Counted from the first letter of the stretch, positions 43,019 to 56,998 are shown. The stretch: DNA of 64,000 nucleotides from Mortierella sp. BCC40632 (GCA_011634665.1 WAEK01000008.1:1233501-1297500); one strand, 5' to 3'. Translations and numbers: made by a program. Notes: generated by a model from the letters alone, not told the origin.

Positions 43019-45708
43019 TACTAGGAATGCAAGTAAAATAAGGGCGATAGTAGGTTAGTATTGTTGTCACTTTCCCTTGATCATGACTGTAATTGTCTAA
43101 CATGGTGGTCTCTTACAAGAAGTTTAAAGGAGTGTACGTTTGTCCAAGGGGTAATGCCAAGCAATTGATGCTAGCAAAGCAGTTGAAGAGGGGGTGCGGG
43201 TGTTGCAGTAGAGCGAGAAAGGAAGATGCAGAGCAAGTCCAGAATTGGAGTTTTTAAGAGTTGACTCTTGATTAACTTTGTGGAGGAGGGCGTAGAGGCT
43301 GTGTTTGGAATGTAGGTGTGAAATTTTATACTTCGCGTTTGACAGGTCGTGACTGTGTTATGGCAAGTTATTTATCCGGTTCAGCACATATTAGCCGAGT
43401 CCGCACGGATTTAAGAAAAAACTCCCGCCAGGGTTCACATGCCTGGACTCAAAAAAACGCCTTACTATCTCAGTTCAGCCCTCTAAGGGATGGCCATGTT
43501 AAAACGAAAGAAAGAAAGAAAGAATACAAAAGTCATCCTAAATGATCCCCTATCACAGGTAACCAGTTCTAGATAAAGAACTACGCGTGGTCAATATGCA
43601 GTGTAAATTGAGGCTGCCTATTTGGTCAATTTTGTCTGCACCAAAGTTTAGCCCCACCATGGCCCTCGACTGAACAAGTTTCTGCTGATTTCCATCTTTG
43701 CCGAGTAAAGAAGAGCAAAGAAAGAGGGTATGCTTGACCACTAGTTCATCCAGTCATTCTTAATGTTAATCCGTCTTGTCGCTTTTGAGCACCGCATTAG
43801 CTGGGGGGGGGGTTCCGAGCAAGAGTGAGGATGATCAGAAGGAGAGTTTGTGAATGTAATTATGGGTCTCGCCAAGCAACACGTTCTTCCTCCTCTATCG
43901 ACAAATACCTCTCATCTCTCTTCTCATCCTCAACTCTATCTTCTTCCATTTCTTCTTCACCCTTCCTCTCCACTGCCTCCTACTCCTCGTCGTCCCCTGA
44001 GTAAGGGTCTTATTCGTCTGGTACCAGGCGCGAGATCCTTGTTAAGCCCAGTGCGCACACTTGCTGTACAATGCACAGGGCTCTCTGCCTTTTGGAGAAA
44101 TTCTGCCGTTGCAGGTGTAACTAGAGTAGTTTGAAGATGATTGGAGATTTTTTTAATGTCCCCCAAATGCTGAAGCTTGACGTAGTGCAAACACAGGAGA
44201 GCACAGGCTCGGCTGCATCCAAGTGGGTAGGTGGAAAGGGGGAGATGCAGGTGAAAAAAATCTGTATTTAGTCAGAAGAGCAACGCCATCTCGGTCGTCA
44301 AGTCCTCCTATGGGTTCCGGCATTGTCCATCAATTCAATTCGGAGAGGACCCGAAGGGGAGTGCTACGGACAGACTGACCAATTTCCTCACTACAGATAT
44401 ACTCACCAGAAAGATTACTGGCGGCCACCTTCTTTGCCGCCACCCACTTCGCGGTAAGCATGGGCTAGGGCCAGATGAACAGCCAGCCAGTGAATCTAAT
44501 GGAACAAATTTGCGCCCTCTGGGTAAGGATGAACTTGGATCCACTCGTCCATATTCCTGTCAAAAATCCCTTTTGCAGACAGCTGTCTTACAGTCGCAGC
44601 GATCTGATTGGAGTCGCTGTAATCCGCTGGTTCGTGACTAGGCGGGATGAGTTTGAAAGTGATCATTCAGACACCGGCAGAGTGCGGTGATCGAAATATT
44701 ACTGTTTTCATCGACCTGCTCCGTGAGCCACTGAGTATGTTTTTCAGACAAGAGACGTTGACGAAAACCGTCTCATATGCGCTTTTTGTCTTTTTTTTTT
44801 TTTTTGAGTCGATTGGAAAAGGAAGTCAAGCATCGATCTTCAACTTGCTTTCCCCCCCCTTTTCATGTTTTCTTTCATCCTCTTCTTCAGCGTGTCAGCA
44901 ATTCCTTTACAAAAGACAGAGAGAGAGCTCCATCTCCTTCCTTTCATGCTTCCCTCCGTCGCGTCCATGCAAAAGAGAGCGAATGAGCTGTGTTTGGATC
45001 AGCAAAGCCCCTCCTTCTAATTTCGCCCAACCCTCATGACTGCTTTCCGGTAGATCATCATCACTATCATCGTTGCCTAACCTTCGGTTTATTGAGCGCT
45101 GCTCCTCTAGGCTACTACCAATTTTCTAAAGTCAAAATCACGCAAAGGGTTCCCTTTCTCTCTTTCTCTTTCTCTCCTTCACCAAGATAATATAGAAAAT
45201 CGCTAATGGGAGAATCTACATTTTGGATATGTTATTCTTCTTCTCATGTTGGGGCCAAAAGAGTCATCATTTGACTACTCTACAGAGTATTCGATAGGGT
45301 CAACGTAATCATGGCATGTCAGGCTATCGGAAAGCACTCTTGCTCTCCCTGCCTTTCCCTTTCACATCACTTCAAAATGCTCCCAAAAAGTCGAGGTCGA
45401 CTCTTGCCGGCTCTCAGCTTTTGACATTGAGCTTGGGGAAAGGAGGTAGAATGAGTATATCGTGTCCATTTTTTTTTTTTTTTTTTTTTCAGGAGTAACA
45501 TTTTGAAGAACGCTCAATCGCTTTCACCCTTGCGACTTGGGAGCTCAAGGGAGGGAGGATTACGCAGCAGGCAGTAAAGATCCAAAACGTCAAGTCCTCA
45601 TGAGTAGAGCTGTACTCAGGAATGTAAAAAAAAAAAAAAAGGACTCAACATAGAGACCATACCCAACGATGCAAGAAAATAGATAAAATATGGAGCTATG
45701 GGAGGTTC
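43019..45708. other. intergenic region
   Basis: Contains the promoter of the 252-residue protein (to about 43.3 kb) and then no gene I can support. T runs lie at 44792-44806 and 45471-45490 and an A run at 45627-45640. A 94-codon plus-strand frame (43850-44134) has ordinary-looking composition but no homology I recognise and no other support. Confidence 0.35.
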
Positions 45709-45716
45709 TATAAATA
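45709..45716 (+). promoter_or_regulatory. TATA box of the small secreted protein gene
   Basis: TATAAATA, 259-266 bp upstream of the ATG at 45975. A T/C-rich leader and a (CA)n stretch (45905-45945) lie between. Confidence 0.5.
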
Positions 45717-45909
45717 TTTATTTTACTCTAGCTTGTATCAAGAACGAGATTCCTTCTCTCCAATCCGTCCTTTGCGCAAGTACCTTTTATTTTTCTTTCT
45801 TTTCTTCTCATTTCTTTTCTTTTGCAATAATCAAACTGTTGGTCGCCTCCCACCAGCTAACGCCTCTTTATTTTTTTTTCTTCATCTCATCCTTCAGACT
45901 CTTGCCAAA

Positions 45910-45941
<32 letters not shown>

Positions 45942-45974
45942 GCAAACACACAAAAAACAAACTCATACTCAAAA

Positions 45975-46229
45975 ATGCATCCATCATTCGTCGCATGTCT
46001 CGCGCTTTTGTCTCTGGCCTCTCTCATCCATGCAGGAAACCCCTGCGGCTTCTACAAGGCTGGGGGGAGCGCCTACTTTAACAGTTGCGCCTCCGGCAAA
46101 GCCCGGGGCGTAGTCAAGGTTCAATCCATTTGGACTCCGGAGTTCGAACGTTGCGTGGGTTCCTCCAAGTCTTGGCTTGGTCCTGCAAAGGATATCCAAG
46201 GCGCCACCTCGACTGGTCGCACATGCTAA
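45975..46229 (+). CDS. small secreted protein, 84 residues
   Basis: ATG at 45975, preceded by CAAAA. Signal peptide MHPSFVACLALLSLASLIHA, then a mature chain of about 64 residues (GNPCGFYKAGGSAYFNSCAS...) with four Cys (NPC, NSC, ERC, RTC at the very end), room for two disulfides. Gly/Ser/Ala-rich, basic, no dibasic processing site after the signal. Convergent with the seven-span gene, whose stop is only 136 bp away. No family recognised; a secreted effector-like or wall-associated role is possible. Strong TATA box and leader support a real gene. Confidence 0.7.
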   Translation: MHPSFVACLALLSLASLIHAGNPCGFYKAGGSAYFNSCASGKARGVVKVQSIWTPEFERCVGSSKSWLGPAKDIQGATSTGRTC

Positions 46230-46340
46230 ATAAACTATAGTTTAAATAACACTATCCTTTTTTCGGGCAAGGGTGTAATAGGGTATATTGAGGGCTTTCT
46301 TTTTTTTATTTTATTTTTTGCTATTACTAATTCTGTTTTT

Positions 46341-46364
46341 TGTTGTTGTTGTTGTTGTTGTTGT
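46341..46364 (+). repeat. (TTG)n trinucleotide repeat
   Basis: Eight TTG units directly after the stop codon of the seven-span gene, so (CAA)n in its 3' UTR. One shift of frame upstream would make it a poly-Gln/Asn/Thr tail. Confidence 0.85.
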
Positions 46365-49083
46365 TCAGGTACTCCCTACACCAGATGGAATGCCAGCTCT
46401 AGATTGTTTCCGACCTGTCACAAACCCAACACCAGTAGGGATCGGTTGTGATCGATATCCTCCTCCTCCACCACCCATCGTCAACGTTGCCTCTGGAGGA
46501 GAGGGCAGTGGGACCACAGGTGGTGGACTCGAAAGTGGATTCGAAATATACTGAGGATGTGTTGTTGACCATACCTCTTGGTAGGGCTCCCGTTCTTCCA
46601 CAATCGACTCACGTGAGCGACTGGATGTGGCCAAAGACGAGTTGACGGATTGGTTTTGACTACCCCCTTGTCGATGACTCGAAGAACTCTTTGCGGCTCG
46701 ACTGGATGAACTCATTGTTGGGATCGAGGTAGTGTGATATTGAGGACCAGATGTGACCGAACTGGTCGAAGGCCGGGAAACAACACTATTCCTGGAACCG
46801 GACCGAAGCGAGGATCGAGGCAATGCCGCGAGAGCAAACCCTCCACTCGTGCTAGTGGAGCTTGGGGACAAGGGTGGTGAAGCAGGGTATCCTGTCCGAC
46901 CATCCTCGCGTGGGGTTCGACCACCAAAGACAGACTCGCGAATCTGGCTCGGGTGAGTCGGACTGACAAAGCGTGTTGTGCTGCCACTGCTACCGCTTCC
47001 GCCTCCACTACCACCACCATTATTATTATTACTACTGCTACTATTGCCCTGGGTATCGTTGAGACCAGCCGCACTTGGTCGGCGACTCGAGAAATGGGGT
47101 CGTGGTGGAGGGGTCAAGGATGGAGTCTTGTACATGGGACGCTCTTGGTCTTCTTCATCCTCGTCATCGTTGTAATAGCTTGATCGAGCCAAGGCAGCTT
47201 CTAGATCCTGGTCAGGGAGATCTCTGTACCTCCGTTCTATCGACCCTCGCTTCTCACCTGATGGCAATGAATGAAGAGTACTTGCATCAGCTGAGCTGCC
47301 CTCATGAGTTAGGCAGGCTTCCTCAGGATCAGTCTTGGAAGGGATAAACTTGGATGTACGGCTGTTGTAGCTGTCAAGATGCACGTTGTATGCGCTAGGC
47401 TTGCTCCCCTTATTCTTTTGCCCGCTCGAGCCTCCCGAGGGACTACCATGCGAGGCTGTGGTCACGGTCGAGGGCTCGTGAAGGCCTCGACGACGGTTTC
47501 GGACGGACTGGGCCGTGATCAGGGCCATTAACACAAAAAAGGCCACGGCAATGGCACCGGTCCAGAAAAAGGCCATTGTATGTGGCCACTCGTCCTGGGG
47601 CATGGACAGGATCCGCTCCTGGAAGAGTACCCAGATCATGCACAATGCACCTGCAAGCACTGTCACGGCGCAGCCGCCAAATCCTGTGATTTGGAGTTGG
47701 ATGAACAGGAACCGAGCAGGACTCCTCGATTTGAGGTTTCCGAGCCCGAAAGCGGCTCTTGGGGCTTTGAGGGCGGCCTCGGCAATGATAATGTTGGCCC
47801 GGAGGATAAAGGTATACTTGAGACCATAGTAAAAGAACATAAGTGCCATGGACCAGAGGATGAGTACCCAGTTTGAGTACTGGGCGAGTAACAAGATCCT
47901 CGACAAATGGTATTGACCTCGATCATAGCAGACGCCTGAAGCAATACCAAGTCCCGCACCAAAGACTGCGGGATAGATGGCGCCAATGATGAGCATGGCA
48001 TTCTTTTGGCCTGTCGTTGGGGAGATGACATGGATCGGCGAGAGCGGCTTTGCCCCAAAGGCCGTCTCTGGCTGGTAGATGGCAAAGATGCCCTCCCGTG
48101 CGGTGACAGGCATGGCATAGAGCAAGCCCACAAAGTAGGATGCAAATGCAAAGGATACAAAGATCCTATGAATGAGAATTGGCGTTTGTCATGAACAAAA
48201 GAAAAAAGTAGCAGAGCCGTTAGAGGCAATAGTCGTGCTTGTTTGCATGCATCTGATGGTCTTTTAGTTCTTTTTCTCGCTGCTCGTGTCACAAGCATTG
48301 TTTTGGGCAGTTCATTTACCAGTAGAGCTGTTCGATCGCAATGCGGAGCCACCAGCTGTCTTCCAAGACGTTGAATATCAGGGGCAGGTTGGCTGGCACC
48401 TTAATAAAGCAGGCAATCGTAATGAAGAAGACAATACAGTCCATCTATTGGGAGATTGCAGTAGACACCGAGACCGGAGACCGAAGAGAAAGAACGATTG
48501 AAGGAAGGAAAAGAGGATCGTCGCATGTCAGTAAGTTAAAGTAACACGGAGCTCTGTTATTTTTTCTCTCTTCGTTGTCCTCCAGGACTGGCTGCAGCCA
48601 AGTCGTACACAAGCCATATGAAAGCAAAAGAGGCAAGGCTAGGGTAGGACACAAAGGGCGAAAGATAGGGGAAGGAGGAAAAGGAAAAAAAGAGAGAAAG
48701 AACAAATCGACACTTACAGGCTTGGGACGGATACCTGCACCTACAGAGCTGAAAAGCTCTGTAATGATCTTGAGGTTGAGGCCCCGGTTCCTGTAGACAA
48801 GGAGCCAGATGCCATAAAAGCCAACAGAAACATGCAGGATCGAGGAGGCGATGAGGATCCATCGAATAAAGTCTGCATCGCGACAATAATATGAATTCCG
48901 AGTCCAGTCGCAGAGTATCGTAGGGTTTCTGTGAGGCGGTAGTCCTTCATATGGCTCGTTGATAGCCCTAGACTCAAGTTGTGTGTGTAAGGCTATTGAT
49001 GCAACGGAGGCTGTGGAGGCAAGGGTATTGATGGCAGAGGAAGCAAGCGCATGTGCGCTGGATATTACTGGAGTTGGAGACAT
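46365..49083 (-). CDS. seven-transmembrane receptor-like protein with long Ser-rich tail
   Basis: 763 residues in three exons: 49083-48718, 48444-48320 and 48165-46365. Joins are KP|MDCIV (phase 0) and TG|G in W164. An extracellular N-terminus of about 70 residues has a Cys pair region (LCDWTRNSYYC). Seven hydrophobic segments follow at about 72-97, 123-146, 165-184, 220-243, 263-284, 318-344 and 359-384. A basic stop (VRNRRRGLHE) then leads into a tail of about 375 residues rich in Ser, Thr, Pro, Gly and Asn, with short acidic repeats (YYNDDEDEEDQERP). Topology and tail match fungal G-protein-coupled receptors, where the tail is phosphorylated. I do not recognise a specific receptor class. 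A multi-span channel or transporter is possible. Confidence 0.75.
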
Positions 49084-49099
49084 GCTGGATGCTGGGATG

Positions 49100-52000
49100 A
49101 TATAAATAGAGGATGCTGAAATGGATGAGGATCTATTAACAAAGTGCAGCGTTGACAGAGGTCAGTAGTGGCCAGACTCTAGGTCCATGAGATGGAAAAG
49201 TGTGTGTAGTGGTGGTCCGTAACGAAAGGAGATGAAAGGAGTATGTACAGGGACATGTACAGGGTTTCTGGTCAGGGTCAGGAACAGAAAATAGGACGGG
49301 AAAAGAGTGCGCTCGTTTATGGCGCGATTTAGCTCCGCTACAGTCATCCATCGTTGCAATGCCATTGTCCATCTCGACATGGACCTCAAGATCTGGCATT
49401 CCTCAGCATTTGCCAACTGGCCCTCCTGTGCTTGGACCCCCCATATCATTTGTCCTGAAAGTCCGAGGCACACACAGTCCGTGCTTGAGTTACAGGTGTT
49501 TAGTGTGTTGGTTCGGGAAAAGAGGTGGTTGGAGGAATGTTCATACCTTATGTACAGGTCGAGGGAGAGGGAGGAAGGAGAAGAGGAGGGGCCAGTGGCA
49601 GGATGTTGTTCAGTGGGTCGACATGCGCGGGTGTTGGGCAAAGCAGGGGTAGTAAAGTGAAGCAGAGGTGTTGGATCGATGAGTTTGTCTGGATGGGTCG
49701 TTGGATACGGGGTAGAGAAGAATTATGCCGACGAGAGAGTGAAGAGAGAGAGTGTGTGTGAGGGTGAAGAAATGGCGGAAGGAAAGAGGGTTTTGTGAAG
49801 CGGTGTCGAAAGGCGGGTAAAAAAGAGGTTGTGGAGAAGACAAAGAAAAAAAAGACGCCCTTGCAGCAATGGGTTCTGTTGCGCGTTTGCCTCCACGGCC
49901 CCCAGTATTTAAAGGGTGGTTCGTGTCATTGGGCTTCGTATGCTCACTCTTGCCCACCACTAACCTCAGAGGATCACGAGAGCTTGGGCGTCTCGCTCTG
50001 GGTCTGTCTGTCTGCTTGCTTATTGAGCCAGGAGAGGGTGAACTACTCAAGAGCATGTACATCCTGGAGCGTATCTGCCTGTTCGCCTGCCCTGCTGTGA
50101 GAAAAAACGCATCGCCCGTTTGGCCCAAAATTGGCCCTGTAGACTCGATTTTGGGTCTGCTCTCGACTAAAGTGGCAGAAGGTGCTCTTCTCCATTTCTC
50201 CTTTTTTTCTCTCTCTATCTGTTGACATGGCTCCATCGTTCGGTTCTCGGTGTTCAAGAGGGGCATAGCCTTGCACATGACAGAGCACTGCTGGGCCGTA
50301 GGCCAAGACTCACGCTTTGTCTACCTGCTGTCGGCTGAGCGAAAAAGAACGGCGCTGTATCTATGTTGGATGTTACAGGGACCCACCTCTGCGGTCTTTG
50401 AGATGTACATGTTGCACTAGCAGGACATTATGCAACAAGGCAGTAGCCAAGCTCTCGGTCTCTCTTTCTCTCTCTCTCTCTTTCTCACTTTTTTTGTCCT
50501 GCTATCTCTCTATCTCCTTCACTAATTCGTTGCCTGCTCGTCACCGTGCTTCTCTCTTCATTGGTTATAGTCAACCCTCTTCCCACATTGAGAGCAAGGG
50601 GTCGATGGAAGATGGACAACTCAACGGCGTTCTCAAGCGCATAGTCCTCATTCAATGTAAAAGTAAAAAAAGGAAGAGCTATTACTGAGAGCTCGGAAGT
50701 ACGAGCTTCCTGACGGATCAAGTTGCAGGGAGGGGAAAAAAAATGTACGATGGTCTGGTTGCTGCTTCCATCGAGCCATGTTTCCCCCTGTCTAGTGTCT
50801 GCTTGTCCGCCGTTTTGGCCAGGACCGCTGGGTAAAAAAAAAAAATGGGCTTCTCTCTTCTGTCTTTCTCCTCCCTTCCTGGTCCTCTCAGCTCACTCCT
50901 TTCCCCAACCCTGCTTTTTTGAGCATGACCGTAAGCTGCTGCTCGTGTAACTAAAAAAAAAAGACATATGATTGCTCCTTCTCCTGCTGGGCGATTTTTT
51001 CTTCACTCTCCACGTCGGTCTCCTCTATAAACACGACACACATTCAAATAAAAGGTTTGTTGGAGCTCGGCCCCTCCACAGGCCACAGCTGGACATCGCT
51101 GAAAACGAGATGAATAAGCCTGAATTGCTTTGTCAGAGACGCCTGGCCAGTGCTTGTATCCTCCTTTTACCCCAAGTTTGTTAATACCCTTCGGGCTCGC
51201 GTTTATCTTGCTATGCCTTTTGGTCTTGGCCTACGTAGTCGTGTGCCTCATCCCCCTATCTCCTTGTCTAGGCCATCCACGGTAAAGAGACACATACGTG
51301 TGGGGTAGAGTGGAACTGTTCGAGGACAGTAGAGAAAGCCAGAGAGTGGAGGCACCAATGCGAGAGAGGGAGGAATTACTCGCAGCACACGGATCCGATT
51401 AGAAAGCAACCAGGTCCCTGTTTTTTTTTGTTGGTCCATGTTCCTGAAACTAGCAGGTACCTGAATAAGAATGAAATCATGCTTTCCTCCCTCTCTCGCC
51501 CTCCATTCGCCTCACATTTCTGAAGCGCGTGCCTGCACCTGTCTGGGTTTGTGTAGCAACACCCCACTCTGCAAATCGGAGGGAATGGGCCATTTCTCTT
51601 TCTCCAAGGTACCTCAATGTGGAGTCGCTCTGCAAGTGTACACAGACTGCTCTTTTCCCCATTTTCTCTCTCTATTGCAATCTTCTCCCTCCCTCTCTGC
51701 CCGCTCTCACTCTCTCGCTGCATTCGACCTTAATATAGTCAGACTGACCGCATGCCAGTTTTTGGAGGGCCCAGCAAAACGCAGTGATTATTTGCCGCTG
51801 GGTTTAGGGCGGGGAGAGAGTGAGATGGTTGTGAGGACAAGCTGCATGTATCTATCCATTGCATGGACACCTTGCAGAGCTCACTCCAGCAACAGTAACA
51901 TACTCGTGGAGGGGAAAGGACAATGTTGGGGAAGAAGGAGTGGGTTTCTGTCCGCTCATCTGTACATCGACCGAATGATGCATACTCCTCACCATGCCCT

Positions 52001-55000
52001 CCGATAACACAAACTGCGCGCATCCCAAACGGGTCAGGCGTTGCTGCCGTTCACTCTCGGTCATTCTGTTACTGCCCTCGGGTCGGTCCCTGTCTTCCCT
52101 CTGCATTTCTCTCACTCCTTGTTTTCTTCTTGGTCCTTTTCAACGGCAATGGCTAATGGACACGTGGGTCCTACTGATATTCGCTCGAAATAATATCCAA
52201 ACTTGAGGGTTGGAGATGACGCTGATTTGTAATGTACGTCTTGAAGTCTCTCTCTATGCTCCTTTCTCACTCTGCTTCCGTTGAAGTCCATATAGCCTAG
52301 GCATTGGAGGGTCCCGGTCCGAGTGGAGCGGCCATTGGGCTTTACGAGAGGACAGGAAAGTTGGCCTTATCTAGGCGGTCCCGACTCGGGATACCGTACT
52401 AACACTCAAACTAAACTCAACCCAAAACCCAACCCCACTCTCCTCACTGTCCCTTTTTATCATATTCCAATTTCCCATCTACTCGACTGCATTGACCATC
52501 CACCAAGGAGAATAAAAAAGAAGACTGTATATAAGGTACCCCTTTTTACCTTTACCTCCTCGACCTGGTCAAGGCACATCTAAAAGTCCAAAAAAAAAAA
52601 AAAAAAAAAAAAAAAATCTCATGTAGCTTTGTATCGAACAGGGGATACATAAAGGATATTTCTGTATCTGAAGTAAGGTACTGGTTCTGCGGCAGAGGGA
52701 AGAGGTGAAGGTCCCACTGATCAAGGAATTTTATTGGGTTTTTTACTCCCCACTGATAGAGATGGGCAATGACAATCTGTTTCCCGGAACATTTGTGGAC
52801 TACATTCCCCTAGGTTATGAGATGGGGGGAGAGTACTAAATAGGGAAAGTGAGCGGGTACATTCAAGAGTTGTCATCCAAAAGGTATTTGTTCTCCTCCC
52901 AACTCTTTTACACTTTCTCTCTCTCTCTCTCTCTCTCTCTTTGCCCCATCTCCTTTATAACTCTCCAGCCTCTCAGCTATCTGCTCTGAGTATGCGCGTT
53001 TTTTTAGCAAACACGGACCAAACGCAGCAGAGCTGGGGATTAGTTTTAGGGAGATCGGCGCTTTTTTTTTTTTTTCTGTCTAGACGACGACGCGCTAGCC
53101 GGGTCGGAACAAAAAAGGTACCGTGCACGGGTGAAGTAGTTTTCAGGCGGAAGATGAGTAAAAAGCCAAGGTTATGGTTATCGGGCCTTCCTCTCTCTCT
53201 CTCTCTCGCTCTCTTTCTCTCTCCCTCTTTCTCCCACTGGCTTTCTCACTTCTCTCCCCATTTAGGATTGAGCCGTGATAACGCTCGCAACACTTTATTT
53301 TTTTTTTTTTTGCCCTCATGTGAGAACCATTTCTCAAGGTTTAGACCAGACACAGGCCATTCTCCTGGCTCAATACTTGGACAACCAAATTCTGCAAATC
53401 TACGGGATAGGCAAGAGGAAGAGAGAGCGTCCTTCAGGACAAGCGTTTAGCTTACACCCTCCCCAGCCCGGCGCTTGCATCCCTTTTCTTTCCTATACTT
53501 CCTTTTTTTTTTCTACTTGCTCCCATCCTCTTTCAAGTTTGGGATGGCTTGTCTTTTTTCATGTGGTTTGCTCCAACAGCCTTCCGGAGAAAGTCACCCG
53601 GGAATTCCGGGCATGCGGGGCACATTAGCTAAAAGGCAACCAATTATGGATTGACGCCTTCTTTGAACAGAGCAACGCGACAAAGGCAGAAATAAAAGAG
53701 AGAGAGAGGAAATGAAAATACAAAGACCACGACAATGCTGTTGGAGCGCGCGGCTTTTCTTTTTTGTCGCTCGGTATTGTGGAGTGTGATCCAAAAGGAA
53801 GGGGAAAACTCGAGAACCCATGGCGCAGCCCAGTATTGAAGATACCATTGGTAATTCCCTCTCACCTCATGAGCCAAGCCATCCATGATAGTGGACACTT
53901 TTTTTTTTTATCCCGCAGGATAAGAGTAACCGGCATGATTAAGAGGGAGCGAAAGAGAGAGCCCTCTTCTCTTGCCGAACAAACGATCGTCTCCATCTCT
54001 TCCGCCCATGCACGCCGCAGATGCTCTTTTTTTCCCCTCCCCCAAGTCTCCAATGGAGACAAGAAGATGGGCGTGTTGTCGTTGTTGCTTTTTTATTGTG
54101 TCTATTGGGTGTGTGTGTGTGTTGCCAACCCTTTCTTTCTTGTACTCACTTTCTTTTTCTCTCTTTCAGAAGAACAGGGAACTACATTTCTCTCTGACAT
54201 AAACATGCTTGCTCAAATGCAAACTGAGCCTGAGAAAAAAAAGAGGCACCTTACCCACTCTACTCAATCTTCTCCCCCTCTCCATCCATGTCACTTTCCA
54301 TGGTATAGAAAAGTCTGAGCCACAGACCGGGCAAAGGATCTCATCCTCTTTCTCTTTCTTTTTTTTCGGGGTTCCTGCATGGCGGGGATTCATGATAATA
54401 ATGGTGGGTGAAGTGTGCATGGGCAACACTAGAAGAGCAAGAACGAAAGACCGGAAACGGAACTCAAAAAAAAAAAAAAAAAAAAACTCCCTCACGCCGA
54501 CATCCCAGAGCGTGCCCCGAGAGCGAGAGGGTGAGAGAGAATGAGAGAGAGATCAAGAGATCAAGAGAACGGCTCTAATATCGTGCCAGTGGTAGAGGGA
54601 GCCAGGGTGTAGGTTGGTTCTAAGGCCGAGGGTCTGAGGTTCAGGGTTCAGGACGACCAGAATCTGGTTCTTATGTCTTTTTTCTTTGGATTGTTTTTTT
54701 GTATACCATCGCAGTTTTGGGCGCTTCCCAGGATGGTTGCAATGCACCAAGAAAGTGATCGGCTTTGCGGAAAAGAGGAAAGGAGTAAATAGTAAATAAA
54801 TAAAAACAAGAGCATGCAGGCGGGACACATGGCCGAGTAGACTGGTTTTCCCTGTGCTGCTGGAATGAACGCAGAGGAGGGAGAGAGGGAGAGAGAGGGA
54901 GAAAAAAAGTGGGTCGGGTCGATGGCGCTGCATTGGGCCGTGAGCAGACCGTTAATATTTTTTTCTTCTTATTCACTAACCATCGAACAACTTACTCGGG

Positions 55001-55290
55001 GGCAATCATTACCAGACTGGTGGCGGGGCGACACGGGAAGAGCGAGCGCCCTTCAGCTCGTCGGGGAGGGGAAGACTTTGTTTTCTCTGTCGTTGTCGGG
55101 CCTCATTCAACGTTGCTTCTTGGTTCCATTGCTCCATTATCCCTCTCCTTCTCCATTTGTCATTCTCTTTCTTTTCTCTTTCTTCCTCCCTTTTCCACGT
55201 CCTCCACGTCCTCCACGTCCTCTTTCCACCTCTCTCACTCCCCTTACTCTCACGCACTCTCACTCTCACTCTTTCCGCCCTCCCTCTAAC
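49100..55290. other. large gene-free interval
   Basis: About 6.2 kb without a gene I can support on either strand. It begins with the leader of the seven-span gene and ends with the CT-rich leader of monooxygenase B. Between are CT/GA tracts (50461-50483, 52916-52939, 53191-53225), poly(A) at 52590-52616 and 54466-54487, and T runs at 53062-53076 and 53298-53311. Numerous 60-130 codon frames look like noise (low complexity, no conserved pattern). No tRNA or other RNA gene found by eye. Could hold long regulatory regions or non-coding transcripts. Confidence 0.4.
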
Positions 55291-55295
55291 GTGCA

Positions 55296-56099
55296 ATGAG
55301 TTCCCATCCTAACATTCGACCAGAGCCGGTCAAGATCATCATCGTCGGCGCAGGCATTGGTGGTCTCATGACCGCGATCATGCTTGAGCGCGCAGGGATG
55401 GACTACCTTGTCTTTGAAAAGGCTAAGGAATGCCTCCCGTTGGGATCAGCCCTCTCACTGACCTCAGCATGCAGCTACATCTTTGAGCAGCTTGGGTGAG
55501 TAGTTGTTCTCATTCAGCGGAGAATGCATCTGTCTGTTCCTTTCAGTCCACATTCGTGTAATCCCTGACTGGTACCGATGGATGGTCGGGATAGTTGTAC
55601 CCCTGTTCTCTTCTTTCCTTCTATCTCTCTCTCTCATTCTTCTCCCAATGATACTTCATTCCATGTCTCAGTCACAGTCTCAGTCCCCTGTTTTCTTACC
55701 ATCCCATCACTACTTACTCTCGTGGAATGATGATCAGCGGTGATACACAACTATTCTCCTCTCTCTGGGCACGACTTCCTTCCCCCACCGACTTTGTTAC
55801 ACATCCCTGTCCTGTCATGGTCGCCTTTCTTCCTTCTCCATCGACCTTGGTGCCACAGACACCCATCCCTATTCGATGTTGATTGTCCATCCTCCTTCAC
55901 TTGTTGTCTTTGTTACTGCTGCCACAATTGCTACCGCCGCTACTGCAGGAGTGCCTGACTACACACGAGTAAGCGACTTCAGTTCTACAAAGAGCCGCAC
56001 CGTTGTTCCTCCCTTTCTCTCCTGGCGAGAGCTCGGTCAGTGCCACCAAGCTGACGGTGCACGCCGTCAGTGGCCAGTAGAAGCGACCACACACTCTAA

Positions 56100-56133
<34 letters not shown>

Positions 56134-56786
56134 CTGGGCGAGTTCTTCTGCTCCTCTTTTTTTTTCCCCTCTCTCTCTGGCTCTCTCCTCTCCCTCCCCT
56201 CACCCCCACCCAATAACATGTCCGATCGGACTGTTGGCCACATGTATGGCTCTTTGTTTCTATCCACTCCATTTTGCTCCCTATCCTCCGCTCGCGTCTC
56301 GCTCCGTGCTCCTCGGCCCCCGCTCACATCCTGAAGAGGATGTTTGGGATATTCTGGAAATCGAATCCCAGGAACTAAAAAAAAGAAAAGAAAAGAAAAG
56401 AAAAGAAAAGAAAACAATAATAATAACCTTTCTTAAATAAAACCAACAATATTCGATTTCCATCTCACAGCATGCTCGAAGACATCCGGAAAGTCTCTTT
56501 GCCCTGTGCCAGGATCGACTATGTCCGAGATGATCTGACCAAGGTCGGGATCATGCATGCCACCAGTAACACGGAACGGTACGGATACGAGGGCATCTTG
56601 ATCACGCGGCCCACATTCTACGATGTCCTTCTCTCCAAGGTCCCACCTCACAAGATCCTCTGGTCCAAACGGATGCTAAGCTTTAACCAAAACAAGGAGG
56701 GTGTCATGATCCGTTGCAGTGACAATACGACTTATCATGGAGATATTCTTATCGGCGCAGGTAACAAACAATGCAATGTTTCTTTT

Positions 56787-56823
<37 letters not shown>

Positions 56824-56958
56824 TTTGGAATTGATGGTGTTTGTGTTGTTTATGCGTTGTTTATGTGCATGGTATTCTTTAAATGGGCGCATGTGTATAT
56901 CCAAAAACGCAAGAGAGCATTGTAGATGCATCAACAGACCTCAAAGAGCTTACTGTGG

Positions 56959-56998
<40 letters not shown>

